NCBI GenBank assembly: GCA_945868085.1
Contig: CAMBKF010000004.1
Coordinates: 30,679-94,678, forward strand
DNA: 64,000 nt
Direction: 5' to 3'
From: an uncultured Oscillibacter sp.
GTDB taxonomy: Bacteria > Bacillota > Clostridia > Oscillospirales > Oscillospiraceae
In this document: positions 19,172 through 28,306 of the stretch, in pieces
How the letters are laid out: each line of letters starts with the position of its first letter
Numbering within the stretch: position 1 is the first letter of the stretch
Made by a program: the position numbers and the translations under genes
The notes under the pieces: model-generated
What the model saw: only the letters and a program-made list of their open reading frames with translations
Told to the model about the DNA's origin: nothing
Databases searched by the model: none

Positions 19172-20622
19172 AGCTGATACAGATCGATCCCCAGGACAAT
19201 GTGGCCGTTGCCGTGGAGGCTCTGGCCCCGGGCGAGGAGGGCGCCGCCCAGGCGATCCCGGCGGGGCACAAAATGGCCCTGTGCGACATTCCCGAAAACG
19301 GGAGGATCATTAAATACGGCTGCACCATCGGCCGGGCCAGCGTTCCCATCCGGGCCGGCCAATGGGTACACACCCACAACGTCACCACCTGTCTCACTGA
19401 GCAAAGCGAGGCCCGCTATGGCCACGTGGTCTATCCGCTGCCGCAGGTGCAGGCGCGGACCTTTGAAGGGTATCTGCGGCCCGATGGCCGCGCCGGCATC
19501 CGCAATGAGCTGTGGATCCTGCCCACGGTCGGGTGCGTCAACGGCATCGCCGAGCAGCTGGCCGGGAGCAATCAGCACCTGGTGGGCGGCAGCGTGGAGG
19601 GGCTATACGCCTTCACCCACCCCTTTGGATGCAGCCAGACCGGCGACGACCACGCCCAGACCCGGCGGCTGCTGGCCGCGCTGGCGCGGCATCCCAACGC
19701 CGGCGGCGTGCTGGTGCTGGGCCTGGGATGTGAAAATCTGACCATGGAGCAGTTCAAGGCGGAGCTGGGCAGCTGGGATGACCGGCGCATCAAGTTCCTG
19801 GTCTGCCAGGAGGCAGAGGACGAGCTGGCCGCCGGAAGCGCGCTGCTGCGCGAACTGGCGGACTATGCCGCCTCCTTTACCCGGCAGACTCTGCCGGCGG
19901 CGAAGCTGGTGGCCGGCATGAAGTGCGGCGGCTCGGACGGGCTGTCCGGCATCACGGCGAACCCGGCCGTGGGGCGGTTTTCCGACCGGCTGGTGGCCAT
20001 GGGCGGCAGCACGGTGCTCACGGAGGTGCCGGAGATGTTCGGCGCGGAGCCGATCCTGTTCGGCAAATGCGCCGACGAGGCGGTCTATAAAAAAGCGGCC
20101 GCCATGATCGACGGCTTCAAGCATTACTTCACTGTCCACGGGCAGGCCGTATATGAAAACCCCAGCCCGGGCAACAAGGCCGGTGGCATCACCACCCTGG
20201 AGGACAAGTCCTGCGGCTGCGTGCAGAAGGGCGGCCACGCGCAGATCGTGGACGTGCTGCCCTATACCGGCAGCGTATCCAGACCCGGGGTGAATCTCCT
20301 CTGCGGGCCGGGCAACGACCTGGTCAGCGCCACGGCCCTGGCCGCCGCCGGCGCCCAGCTCATCCTCTTTACGACCGGCCGCGGCACGCCCTTCGGCGCC
20401 CCGGTGCCTACCATCAAGATCTCCAGCAACACGCCGCTCTTTGAGAAAAAGCGGAACTGGATCGATTTTGACGCCGGCACCGCCGTGAGTGGCGAGAACC
20501 TGGACAGCATCGGCGACCGGCTGCTGGACGCGGTGCTGGCGGTGGCCTCCGGCAGGCAGACCCGGGCCGAGGAGCACGGGTGCCGTGGCATTGCCATCTT
20601 CAAGGGCGGAGTCGTGCTGTAA
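19168..20622 (+). CDS. uxaA: altronate dehydratase
   Basis: N-terminal SAF-like domain plus GYLRPDGRAGIRNELWILPTVGCVN, GMKCGGSDGLSGITANPAVG, TTGRGTPFGAPVPTIKISSNT. Confidence 0.93.
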   Translation: MKLIQIDPQDNVAVAVEALAPGEEGAAQAIPAGHKMALCDIPENGRIIKYGCTIGRASVPIRAGQWVHTHNVTTCLTEQSEARYGHVVYPLPQVQARTFEGYLRPDGRAGIRNELWILPTVGCVNGIAEQLAGSNQHLVGGSVEGLYAFTHPFGCSQTGDDHAQTRRLLAALARHPNAGGVLVLGLGCENLTMEQFKAELGSWDDRRIKFLVCQEAEDELAAGSALLRELADYAASFTRQTLPAAKLVAGMKCGGSDGLSGITANPAVGRFSDRLVAMGGSTVLTEVPEMFGAEPILFGKCADEAVYKKAAAMIDGFKHYFTVHGQAVYENPSPGNKAGGITTLEDKSCGCVQKGGHAQIVDVLPYTGSVSRPGVNLLCGPGNDLVSATALAAAGAQLILFTTGRGTPFGAPVPTIKISSNTPLFEKKRNWIDFDAGTAVSGENLDSIGDRLLDAVLAVASGRQTRAEEHGCRGIAIFKGGVVL

Positions 20623-20658
20623 CGGCATACGGATATTTCAGACAAGGAAGGTACAAAA

Positions 20659-21687
20659 ATGAAACGGATCATTACATTCGGTGAGATCATGATGCGCCTG
20701 AATCCGGAGGGCTACCTCCGCTTTGTGCAGGCAGACAGATTTGAGGCATCCTACGCCGGGGGTGAGGCCAACGTGGCCGTCTCCTTGGCCAACTACGGCA
20801 TGGACGCCGCCTTTGTCAGCAAGGTCCCCGCCCACGAGATCGGCCAGTGCGCCGTCAACGAGCTGCGCCGCTACGGGGTGGACACCTCCCTGATGCTGCG
20901 GGGCGGTGCGCGGCTGGGCATTTATTTCTGCGAAAAGGGCGCCTCCCAGCGCCCCAGCAAGGTTATTTATGACCGCGCAGGCTCCTCCATCGCAACGGCC
21001 GAGGCATCGGAGTTCGACTGGGACAAGATCTTCGCCGGCGCCGACTGGTTCCACTGGACCGGCATCACCCCGGCCCTGGGCGGCCAGCTGCCCGAGGCCT
21101 GTCTGGCCGCCTGCAAGGCCGCCAGGGAAAAGGGCCTGACCGTTTCCTGCGACCTGAACTACCGCAAAAAGCTCTGGACGCGCCAGGAGGCCGGCGAATG
21201 CATGGCCAGGCTCCTGCCCTATGTGGACGTGTGCATCGCCAACGAGGAGGACGCCAAGGACGTGTTCGGTATCGAGGCGAAGAACACCGACATCGACTCC
21301 GGCAAGCTGGACCGGGAGGGCTACATCAGCGTGGCGCAGCAGCTGGCCGCGCGTTTCGGCTGCAAAAAGGTGGCCATCACCCTGCGCGGCTCCCTCTCGG
21401 CATCGGACAACGACTGGGCCGGCATGCTCTACGACGCCGCCACGGACAAAGCGGTATTCTCCAAGACCTACCGCATGCACATCGTGGACCGCGTGGGCGG
21501 CGGCGACAGCTTCGGCGGCGGGCTGATCTACTCCCTGCTGGCCGGGAAGGACGACCAGCAGGCCATCGACTTCGCGGTGGCGGCCTCCTGCCTCAAGCAC
21601 GCCGTGGAGCACGACTTCAACCACATGAGCGCCGCCGAAGTCGAAGCCCTTGCCGCAGGCAACGGCTCCGGCCGCGTGCAGCGCTGA
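20659..21687 (+). CDS. kdgK: 2-keto-3-deoxygluconate kinase (PfkB family)
   Basis: GEIMMRLNPEGYLRFVQADRFEASYAGGEANVAVSLA; DRVGGGDSFGGGLIYSLL; operon context. Confidence 0.9.
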   Translation: MKRIITFGEIMMRLNPEGYLRFVQADRFEASYAGGEANVAVSLANYGMDAAFVSKVPAHEIGQCAVNELRRYGVDTSLMLRGGARLGIYFCEKGASQRPSKVIYDRAGSSIATAEASEFDWDKIFAGADWFHWTGITPALGGQLPEACLAACKAAREKGLTVSCDLNYRKKLWTRQEAGECMARLLPYVDVCIANEEDAKDVFGIEAKNTDIDSGKLDREGYISVAQQLAARFGCKKVAITLRGSLSASDNDWAGMLYDAATDKAVFSKTYRMHIVDRVGGGDSFGGGLIYSLLAGKDDQQAIDFAVAASCLKHAVEHDFNHMSAAEVEALAAGNGSGRVQR

Positions 21688-21701
21688 GGAGGGAATGCAG
21701 A

Positions 21702-22331
21702 ATGACAGCATTAGACAGACTTCATAAAGCCGCCGTGGTACCAGTGGTTGTACTGGACGACGCGGCGGACGCGGTACCCACCGCCAAAGCCCTGCTGGCA
21801 GGCGGCGTGGACGTGATGGAGATCACCTTCCGCACGGCGGCGGCTGCCGAGTCCATCGAGGCGGTGGCCAGGGAGTGCCCCGAGATGTTCGTGGGCGCCG
21901 GCACGGTCATTACCCTGGATCAGTGCAGGGACGCCGTGGCCCGGGGCGCGAAATTCATCGTGTCCCCCGGCTTTAACAAGGAGGTCGTCACCTGGTGCAT
22001 CGCCCACGACATCGGGGTGACCCCCGGCTGCGTGACGCCCACCGAGATCATGGAGGCCATGGCCTGCGGGCTCAAGGTCGTGAAGTTCTTCCCCGCCAAC
22101 GTCTACGGCGGACTGACGGCCATGAAGGCCCTCTCCGGCCCCTTCGGCGGCGTGAAGTTCATCCCCACCGGCGGGGTGAATGAAAAGAACCTGGGCGAGT
22201 ACCTCTCCGTCCCATTCATCCACGCCGTGGGCGGCAGCTGGCTGTGCGCCAAGGCGGATATCGCCGCGCACAATTTTGAGAAGATCACCGCCCTGTGCCG
22301 GGAGGCCCGGCAGATCGCCGGCCGCTCCTGA
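21702..22331 (+). CDS. eda: KDPG/KHG aldolase
   Basis: GGVDVMEITFRT, VGAGTVITLDQ, KFIVSPGFN, KFFPANVYGG; ATG 21702 (reading frame of ORF 21198-22331). Confidence 0.93.
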   Translation: MTALDRLHKAAVVPVVVLDDAADAVPTAKALLAGGVDVMEITFRTAAAAESIEAVARECPEMFVGAGTVITLDQCRDAVARGAKFIVSPGFNKEVVTWCIAHDIGVTPGCVTPTEIMEAMACGLKVVKFFPANVYGGLTAMKALSGPFGGVKFIPTGGVNEKNLGEYLSVPFIHAVGGSWLCAKADIAAHNFEKITALCREARQIAGRS

Positions 22332-22350
22332 GTCGGAAATTTATAGGCAG

Positions 22351-22396
22351 AAAGGCCGCCGCAGTCCCCCGTTCGGGACTGCGGCGGCCTTTTTTG
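22351..22396 (+). terminator. Rho-independent terminator
   Basis: AAAGGCCGCCGCAGTCCCccgttcGGGACTGCGGCGGCCTTTTTT. Confidence 0.92.
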
Positions 22397-22544
22397 CATC
22401 ACCGGGCAGGCAAGCGCGGCAAATACTAACCACTGGTTAATGGAAATGCGAAACGTCCCGCCGTACAATATTTATAATGCAGGGCTTTTTCACCACCGAC
22501 GAAAGGGCAAAGCAGCAGGAATCTGAAAGCAAGGGGATGTTTTT

Positions 22545-23297
22545 ATGAAATACGGAAAAATTCTGACAGCGCTTATGCTGGCCCTGGCCATGTGCCTGGG
22601 ACTGACCGCCTGCGGCGGCGGCAATAACGACGTCGACAACAACGACAACACCGATCCCATCCAGACGGCCCCGCCCGTCATCGAGGGCGCCGCCTATGAC
22701 AGCGCCGCCGATGCCTCCGCCTACGACGAGTATTACGGCCTTTGGGAGGGCGCAAGCGGCGCCGAATGCGACACCCTGGAGGTCAGCGCCACGGAAGGCG
22801 GCATGTACTTCACCTTCTACAAGGCCGGCGAGATCGCAGCCAGCGGCAGCGCCCAGGTCATTGAGGAATACGGCAAGCTGTACTTCTTCAACGAGCACGA
22901 CGGCTGCGCCTATCTGGCCCAGGGCAGCGCCACCGAGCTGGCCATCGAGTCTCTGGGCACCTACGCCATCAGCAGCTCCGGCAGCAAGAGCGCAGACGAA
23001 GCCTTCGCCGACATCGCCGATGTGTGGTACCTGGACGGCGAGAAGGACGGCCTCAGCTGTATTGTCATCCTCTCTGACGGCCAGTGGGGCCTGGGTGAGC
23101 GCACCGAGGCCGGAGAGGACTTTACCACCGTGGACCGCGGCCAGCTGGAGCAGGACCCCAATGATGCGGACCAGTATTACGCCCACTCCAGCGACTTTGA
23201 GGGCGTCACCTACGACATGCGCACCACCGCCGAGAAGGACACCTTCTGGTGGGGCGGCGAAAACGACACCTACCTGCGCCAGGCCAACAGCCAGTAA
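22545..23297 (+). CDS. hypothetical lipoprotein
   Basis: Signal peptide and lipobox LGLTAC. Confidence 0.7.
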   Translation: MKYGKILTALMLALAMCLGLTACGGGNNDVDNNDNTDPIQTAPPVIEGAAYDSAADASAYDEYYGLWEGASGAECDTLEVSATEGGMYFTFYKAGEIAASGSAQVIEEYGKLYFFNEHDGCAYLAQGSATELAIESLGTYAISSSGSKSADEAFADIADVWYLDGEKDGLSCIVILSDGQWGLGERTEAGEDFTTVDRGQLEQDPNDADQYYAHSSDFEGVTYDMRTTAEKDTFWWGGENDTYLRQANSQ

Positions 23298-23309
23298 GCG
23301 AGGGGCGGC

Positions 23310-23753
23310 ATGAAAATGGGAAAACGCCTTATGGCGCTGCTGCTGGGGCTATTGGTGAGCCTGAGCGCCGCCGCCTGCGCCCGGCAGCCCCAGGAGGAGG
23401 TGCCCGGCGAGGACTGGCGCACCCGGGGGACCGTCCAGGGCAGCGGCATCATTACCCGCAGCGGTGAGGACACCCCGGTGCTGGTATGTGTTCACCAGGA
23501 CGGAGCCAGCTTTTACTATGACACCCGGGAGCAGACCTCCTACGGCGGCGTGGACTATCCCGACATCTTCCCGGGCAACGCGCAGGAATCGTTCCAATAC
23601 ATCGACTTTGCCGACCGGAACGGGGACGGCTGCAGCGATGTATCCATGCTTTTTGAGGGCGACATACTGATGGTATGGTACTGGGACAGCGCCCAAGGGA
23701 CGTTTGTGTTCCAGCCGGAGGAATCCCAGGTCCCGGAAAATCCGCAGCCATGA
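23310..23753 (+). CDS. hypothetical lipoprotein with Ca-loop-like DRNGDGCSDV segment
   Basis: Lipobox SAAAC; FADRNGDGCSDV. Confidence 0.65.
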   Translation: MKMGKRLMALLLGLLVSLSAAACARQPQEEVPGEDWRTRGTVQGSGIITRSGEDTPVLVCVHQDGASFYYDTREQTSYGGVDYPDIFPGNAQESFQYIDFADRNGDGCSDVSMLFEGDILMVWYWDSAQGTFVFQPEESQVPENPQP

Positions 23754-23773
23754 CACCGCGGAGGAAAACAGAT

Positions 23774-23813
23774 AAAATACCCCTCTGCCTGCGCACAGGC
23801 AGAGGGGTATTTT
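23774..23813. terminator. bidirectional terminator
   Basis: AAAATACCCCTCTGCCTGcgcaCAGGCAGAGGGGTATTTT between convergent genes. Confidence 0.9.
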
Positions 23814-23837
23814 GCTGTATAGTCCGGCCAGGGGCCG

Positions 23838-24953
23838 TTATAGAATCACCAGCTTATGGCCGCATTTTTTCTGCAGGACCTCGGCCACGTCCTGGCTGAG
23901 CGCATCCAGGGGCGCCCCGTTAAGGGAGTGGATCTCCAGCCGGCAGGCCCGCTTCCCTGTGCAGAGGCCGGTTATCAGGTCCATAAAGGCCTCCGCTATG
24001 CGCACCATGGGCACGGAAGCAGGCGCCTGAGCGGGCAGGATGGGCTGGAAATAGGCCAGGTCCGAGAGCTGCTGCTCCGTCAGGTAGTCGCTCCAGGTGA
24101 TCTTGCCGCTTTGGCAAAGCGCCTTCAGCACCTGGGACATCCAGCCGCCGGGGAGAGAGGGAATGGTGCAGACCTCCAGGCGCAGCACCCGTTCCTCCGC
24201 GTCCTTGGTTTTCTGCAGATGGAACTGCCTGCTCAGCTCCTGCAGCTCCGGAGAGGGCTCGGCTCCCACATCCCGCACCAGGCGGCTGTAGAACGTCTGA
24301 TAATACTGCGCGGCATCCCGCCAGGCGCTCCGCCGGATCAGGATCTCCAGGCGGATCCGGGCAATGTCCTCGTTATAAGGGTCAATCTCCTCGCAGGCGG
24401 ACATGAACTGCAGGCAGTCGTCATCCAGCGCGTTTTCATAGGTCAGCCGGATCAGCCGGTGGTAGACCACCAGCTTCCGGTTTTCCAGATAGTACCGGCG
24501 CTGGATGATATACTCCAGGAAATTTTCACAGTTATGCAGGCTGCAATTTTCAAAGAAGTCGCCCCGGAACAGGGACAGCAGACGCTTCAGCTCCGCGATG
24601 GAGTCCATGGCCTCCAGCTGGGCCTGCTCGATCTCGGATATATCGCACAGGAAGCTGAAGCTGGGATTGACCCGGATGAGGTCCTTGGACACCAGCAGGA
24701 ACGACTCGCCATCCGCCTGCACGAGGGTCTTCTTGATCTGCCAGAGATTGAAGCGCAGGTTGTATTTGGCGGCGTCATCGCTGCTCTCGCTCCAAAGAAA
24801 GCTGATGATGTCGCTGCGGCGCATCTGCCGGGTCTCCTTCATCAGGACCAGGGCGATGATGGCCGCCGCCTTGCCGCTGAGCTGGTCACTGACATCCAGG
24901 CCGTCCAGCAGGAAGCGGGGTCCACCCATAAATGTAATATACAACATACTCAT
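23838..24953 (-). CDS. BTAD-domain (SARP-like) transcriptional regulator
   Basis: N-terminal winged-helix-like region, then TPR/BTAD pattern (YYLENRKLVVYHRLIRLTYENALDDDCLQFMSACEEIDPYNEDIARIRLEILIRRSAWRDAAQYYQTFYSRLVRDVGAEPSPEL). Confidence 0.8.
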   Translation of the reverse strand: MSMLYITFMGGPRFLLDGLDVSDQLSGKAAAIIALVLMKETRQMRRSDIISFLWSESSDDAAKYNLRFNLWQIKKTLVQADGESFLLVSKDLIRVNPSFSFLCDISEIEQAQLEAMDSIAELKRLLSLFRGDFFENCSLHNCENFLEYIIQRRYYLENRKLVVYHRLIRLTYENALDDDCLQFMSACEEIDPYNEDIARIRLEILIRRSAWRDAAQYYQTFYSRLVRDVGAEPSPELQELSRQFHLQKTKDAEERVLRLEVCTIPSLPGGWMSQVLKALCQSGKITWSDYLTEQQLSDLAYFQPILPAQAPASVPMVRIAEAFMDLITGLCTGKRACRLEIHSLNGAPLDALSQDVAEVLQKKCGHKLVIL

Positions 24954-26494
24954 GCATTCCGGTCAAATACGACCCGTCCGTCTTTGATGGTCATATCCAC
25001 TTGAACGTCCTTCAGCTGCCGGGGATCCATCTGCGTTATATCCCGGTCCAGGATCACAATGTCGGCGTCCTTCCCCTCCCGGAGGCTCCCCTTTTTCTTT
25101 TCCAGGAACAGGGCATAGGCTCCGTGGCTGGTGTACATCTCCAGCGCCTCCTGCAGCGTTACGCCGTTGGCGGCAACGGGATGATTGACCGCATAGTGGA
25201 TGCCCTGGAAGGGATCGGGGCTGGTGATGGGCGGGTCCGAGCCGCCGCAGACGGTAATGCCGCTGTCGATGATCCGGCGGAAGCGGTTGGTGGTGCCGTA
25301 GTGGGTGCCCAGGCGCTGCTGGTACATGCCGCCGGGATAGCCCCACAGCCCCTCATAGGCGGGCTGCATGCACAAAATGACGCCCAGGCGGGCGGCCCGC
25401 TGCATCTGCGCGGGGGTGATGAGCTCCGCATGCTCGATGCGGTGGCGCATGGCGCCCACGTCATAATGATCCGCGGCGGCCTCCAGGGCCTGGAGCACCG
25501 CCTCGATGGCGGCGTCGCCGATGGCGTCAAAGCCGATCTGCAGGTCGTGTCGGCAGCACTCCATGGTAAACTGCGTCAGCGCGTCCTGGGTCATGTAGAT
25601 CCACCCCTTGCGGTGGGGGGCATCGGCATATTCAAAGGACAGGGCCGCCGTCCGGCCGCCCATGGTGCCGTCGATATACAGGGCGCCGCCGATGCGCTTG
25701 AGGCCGTGCTGCAGGGCGCGCTTATACTCCGTGGTCTGATAAAACAGCTCTATAGTCAGAGGATAGCGGTCCTTATAGCGCACCAAAAATTCGCTGGTGC
25801 GCAGGGGGCTCTGCTCCGCCTGGGCGCCCCGGCACTCCATGGCGGCCACGGTGGTCAGGCCATAGGAAAAGGCCATGTCCACCACCCGGGAGGCAGCGGT
25901 ATCGAAATCATCGTAGGAATAGGCGTCCAGCACGTTACTCTCCAGCCGGTTTTCCGCCTGGTTGGTAAAGACCCCCGTGGGGATGCCGCTGTCATCCGTA
26001 TGGATGCCCGGCAGAGTGAAGGGGATCTTGTAGTACAGGATGCCCACGGTATTGAGGATGATGGTGTGATAGTCCAGGGAGAAGATCAGCACCGGCTTAT
26101 CGGCACAGTAGCGGTCCAGGACCTTGCGGTCCGGAAGGGTCTTTTCCTCCAGGCGGCTGCTGTCCAGCCGATAGGCGGTGATGACGCTGCGGTTGGCCGC
26201 CTCCCGCCGGAGAATCTGCCCGATCTCGTCATAATTGCGCACATGGGACAGGTCCACATACCCGTACTCCAGGCCAATACGTACCACCTGAAAGTGGTTG
26301 TCAATAAACCCCGGCAACACCGTCCGGCCCTTGGCGTCAATGGTCTGCACGGTGCCGGAGATATACTCCGGGTCGCACTTCCCCACGCCCAGGCGGGCGA
26401 TCTTGCCGCCCTGGGTCAAAAGCCAGTCGGCCCGCAGATCCCCGTCCATGCAGAGGATCTTTCCGTTTTTGATGAGAAGATCTCGTTGATCCAT
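24950..26494 (-). CDS. amidohydrolase family protein (YtcJ-like)
   Basis: GRTVLPGFIDNHFQVVRIG; IGFDAIGDAAIEAVLQALE; HRIEHAELI; CGGSDPPITSPDPFQGIHYAV. Confidence 0.88.
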   Translation of the reverse strand: MDQRDLLIKNGKILCMDGDLRADWLLTQGGKIARLGVGKCDPEYISGTVQTIDAKGRTVLPGFIDNHFQVVRIGLEYGYVDLSHVRNYDEIGQILRREAANRSVITAYRLDSSRLEEKTLPDRKVLDRYCADKPVLIFSLDYHTIILNTVGILYYKIPFTLPGIHTDDSGIPTGVFTNQAENRLESNVLDAYSYDDFDTAASRVVDMAFSYGLTTVAAMECRGAQAEQSPLRTSEFLVRYKDRYPLTIELFYQTTEYKRALQHGLKRIGGALYIDGTMGGRTAALSFEYADAPHRKGWIYMTQDALTQFTMECCRHDLQIGFDAIGDAAIEAVLQALEAAADHYDVGAMRHRIEHAELITPAQMQRAARLGVILCMQPAYEGLWGYPGGMYQQRLGTHYGTTNRFRRIIDSGITVCGGSDPPITSPDPFQGIHYAVNHPVAANGVTLQEALEMYTSHGAYALFLEKKKGSLREGKDADIVILDRDITQMDPRQLKDVQVDMTIKDGRVVFDRNA

Positions 26495-26566
26495 TGCATT
26501 CGCTCCCATCTTGCAGTGTTCTTTATAGACCGAAGTATAGCAGACTCAGCCCGGAAAAGGAAGCCT

Positions 26567-27577
26567 TTATTCCGCCGAGGCGATGAAGGCGGCCATGGGC
26601 GCCAGGAAATCCGCATCCGTCAGCTCCGCCGCCAGGTCATAGCACAGAGAGCGGCCGTTGTCACTGTTGGTGATGACCACCAGGCCGTCCCCCGTCTGCT
26701 GGTCCCACAGGGCCAGGGACTTGAAGCCGTCATTATCGCCCCAGTGCCACCGGACGGAAGGCTGGTTCCGTACGAGGCCCACGCCCAGGCCCCAGGCGAT
26801 GCTGTCATCCGCCGCATTCTGCGCAGCGGTCATCTGCCCATAGGTCTCCTCCGTCAGGCCGCCCCGGGTGCGGAGCAGGGCGGAGACAAACCGGGCGTAA
26901 TCCGCCGCGTTGGAGTACAGGGACCAGGCAGCATTGGGCTCCGGGGCGTTGCCGGTGAGGTCCACGCAGTCCCGCACGCGGCAGGGGCTGCCCTGGGCGT
27001 TAAAGCCCGGGGAAATGACGCGGCCCACCTCCGGCGTCCAGAGGACGGCGGAGCGGCGCATCTGAAAGGGCGTGAAAATATGGGCAGCGAACAGCTCCGG
27101 GAGGGACTGCCCCGTAATCTTTTCCGCCAAATGCTGCAGCAGGTAATAGCCCTGGCCGGAATAGCTGTAGGCCGTGCCCGGGGCGAAAAGCATGGGCATA
27201 GGGCGGCTGTGCCAGTCCGGCAGGCCGGAGCCGTGGCTGAGGATGTGGCGGGGGGTAATCTTCGTGAAATTCGGGTCATGGGACCAGGGCTCGCCCCCCA
27301 GGCGGCCGGGCACCGGCTCATCCAGGGCCAGCAGGCCCTCATCCGCCAATTGCAGGGCCAGCACGGCAAACAGGGGCTTTGTCAGGGACGCGCACTCAAA
27401 GAGGGTGTCCTCTGTCACCGGGGCGGCACCGGCCGTACCGCTGACGATGGAAAAGGTTATCTCGCCCCCCTGCAGCAGGGCCATGCTGCACCCGGGCACG
27501 CCCCGGCGGGCCATCCGGCGGGAAAGCTCCTCCGGGTCCCCGCAGAAGCACTTTGCTTTTTCCTTTATAATTTGCAT
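26567..27577 (-). CDS. serine hydrolase, beta-lactamase/class C family
   Basis: FECASLTKPLFAVL (SxxK); YSYSGQGYYLLQHLAEKITGQ (YxN-like YSG); HWGDNDGFKS. Confidence 0.88.
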   Translation of the reverse strand: MQIIKEKAKCFCGDPEELSRRMARRGVPGCSMALLQGGEITFSIVSGTAGAAPVTEDTLFECASLTKPLFAVLALQLADEGLLALDEPVPGRLGGEPWSHDPNFTKITPRHILSHGSGLPDWHSRPMPMLFAPGTAYSYSGQGYYLLQHLAEKITGQSLPELFAAHIFTPFQMRRSAVLWTPEVGRVISPGFNAQGSPCRVRDCVDLTGNAPEPNAAWSLYSNAADYARFVSALLRTRGGLTEETYGQMTAAQNAADDSIAWGLGVGLVRNQPSVRWHWGDNDGFKSLALWDQQTGDGLVVITNSDNGRSLCYDLAAELTDADFLAPMAAFIASAE

Positions 27578-27587
27578 AGGATCCCCC

Positions 27588-28292
27588 TCACATTTTTTTC
27601 ACAGGATAGCCCGCATAGGACACGGCGGCTTCGGCCAGGATCTGCGTGGGGTCCGCCACGGGATAGGGCAGGTCGCACTGGGCGAACACAATGGGCAGCT
27701 CCGTGCAGCCCAGGACGAAGCGCTCTGCCCCCCGGGCCGTCATGTCATCCAGGGTGCGGCGCAGAGCCGGCACGTCGATGGCATCTATGCTCCCGGCCTT
27801 GACCCCATCATAAATGGCGGACATGACCCGGCGCTGGCCGGGGGCATCGGGCTTGATGACCCGGATGCCCCGACCGGTGAGGAGCTTTTCATAGATGCCG
27901 GTCTGAATGGTGCCGTCCGTCGCCAGAAGGCCCACGGCCCGGACGCCCTCCCGCTCCAGGCGGTCCGCCGTCAGGCGCAGCATGTGCAGCACCGGCAGGC
28001 GGGTCTGCAGGCAGAGGTCGTCGTAAAACCAGTGGGCCGTGTTGCAGGGCATGACCAGGACGTCGGCCCCGGCAGCCTCCAGGGCGTGGGCCGAACGAGC
28101 CAGCTGGGGCACCGGGTCCTCACCGCCGCCGAGAATGGCCGCCGTGCGGTCGGGAATATCCGTGTTGCAGTCCACAATAACGTGGGGAAAGTCCTGGTCC
28201 CGGGCGGCGTCGGTGGCGCGGATGATCTTTTCAAACAGGTCCGCCGTGGCCAGAGGGCCCATGCCGCCGATGATACCGATAATCTTTTTCAC
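27588..28292 (-). CDS. aspartate/glutamate racemase family protein
   Basis: IGIIGGMGPLATADLFEKI; VMPCNTAHWFYDDL; FVLGCTELPIVF. Confidence 0.92.
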   Translation of the reverse strand: MKKIIGIIGGMGPLATADLFEKIIRATDAARDQDFPHVIVDCNTDIPDRTAAILGGGEDPVPQLARSAHALEAAGADVLVMPCNTAHWFYDDLCLQTRLPVLHMLRLTADRLEREGVRAVGLLATDGTIQTGIYEKLLTGRGIRVIKPDAPGQRRVMSAIYDGVKAGSIDAIDVPALRRTLDDMTARGAERFVLGCTELPIVFAQCDLPYPVADPTQILAEAAVSYAGYPVKKM

Positions 28293-28306
28293 AGCCGGTC
28301 CCCTTC

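Noticed and set aside
25001-27802. 933-aa plus-strand ORF
   Set aside because: Antisense to the amidohydrolase and serine hydrolase genes, which have strong motifs; shadow ORF.
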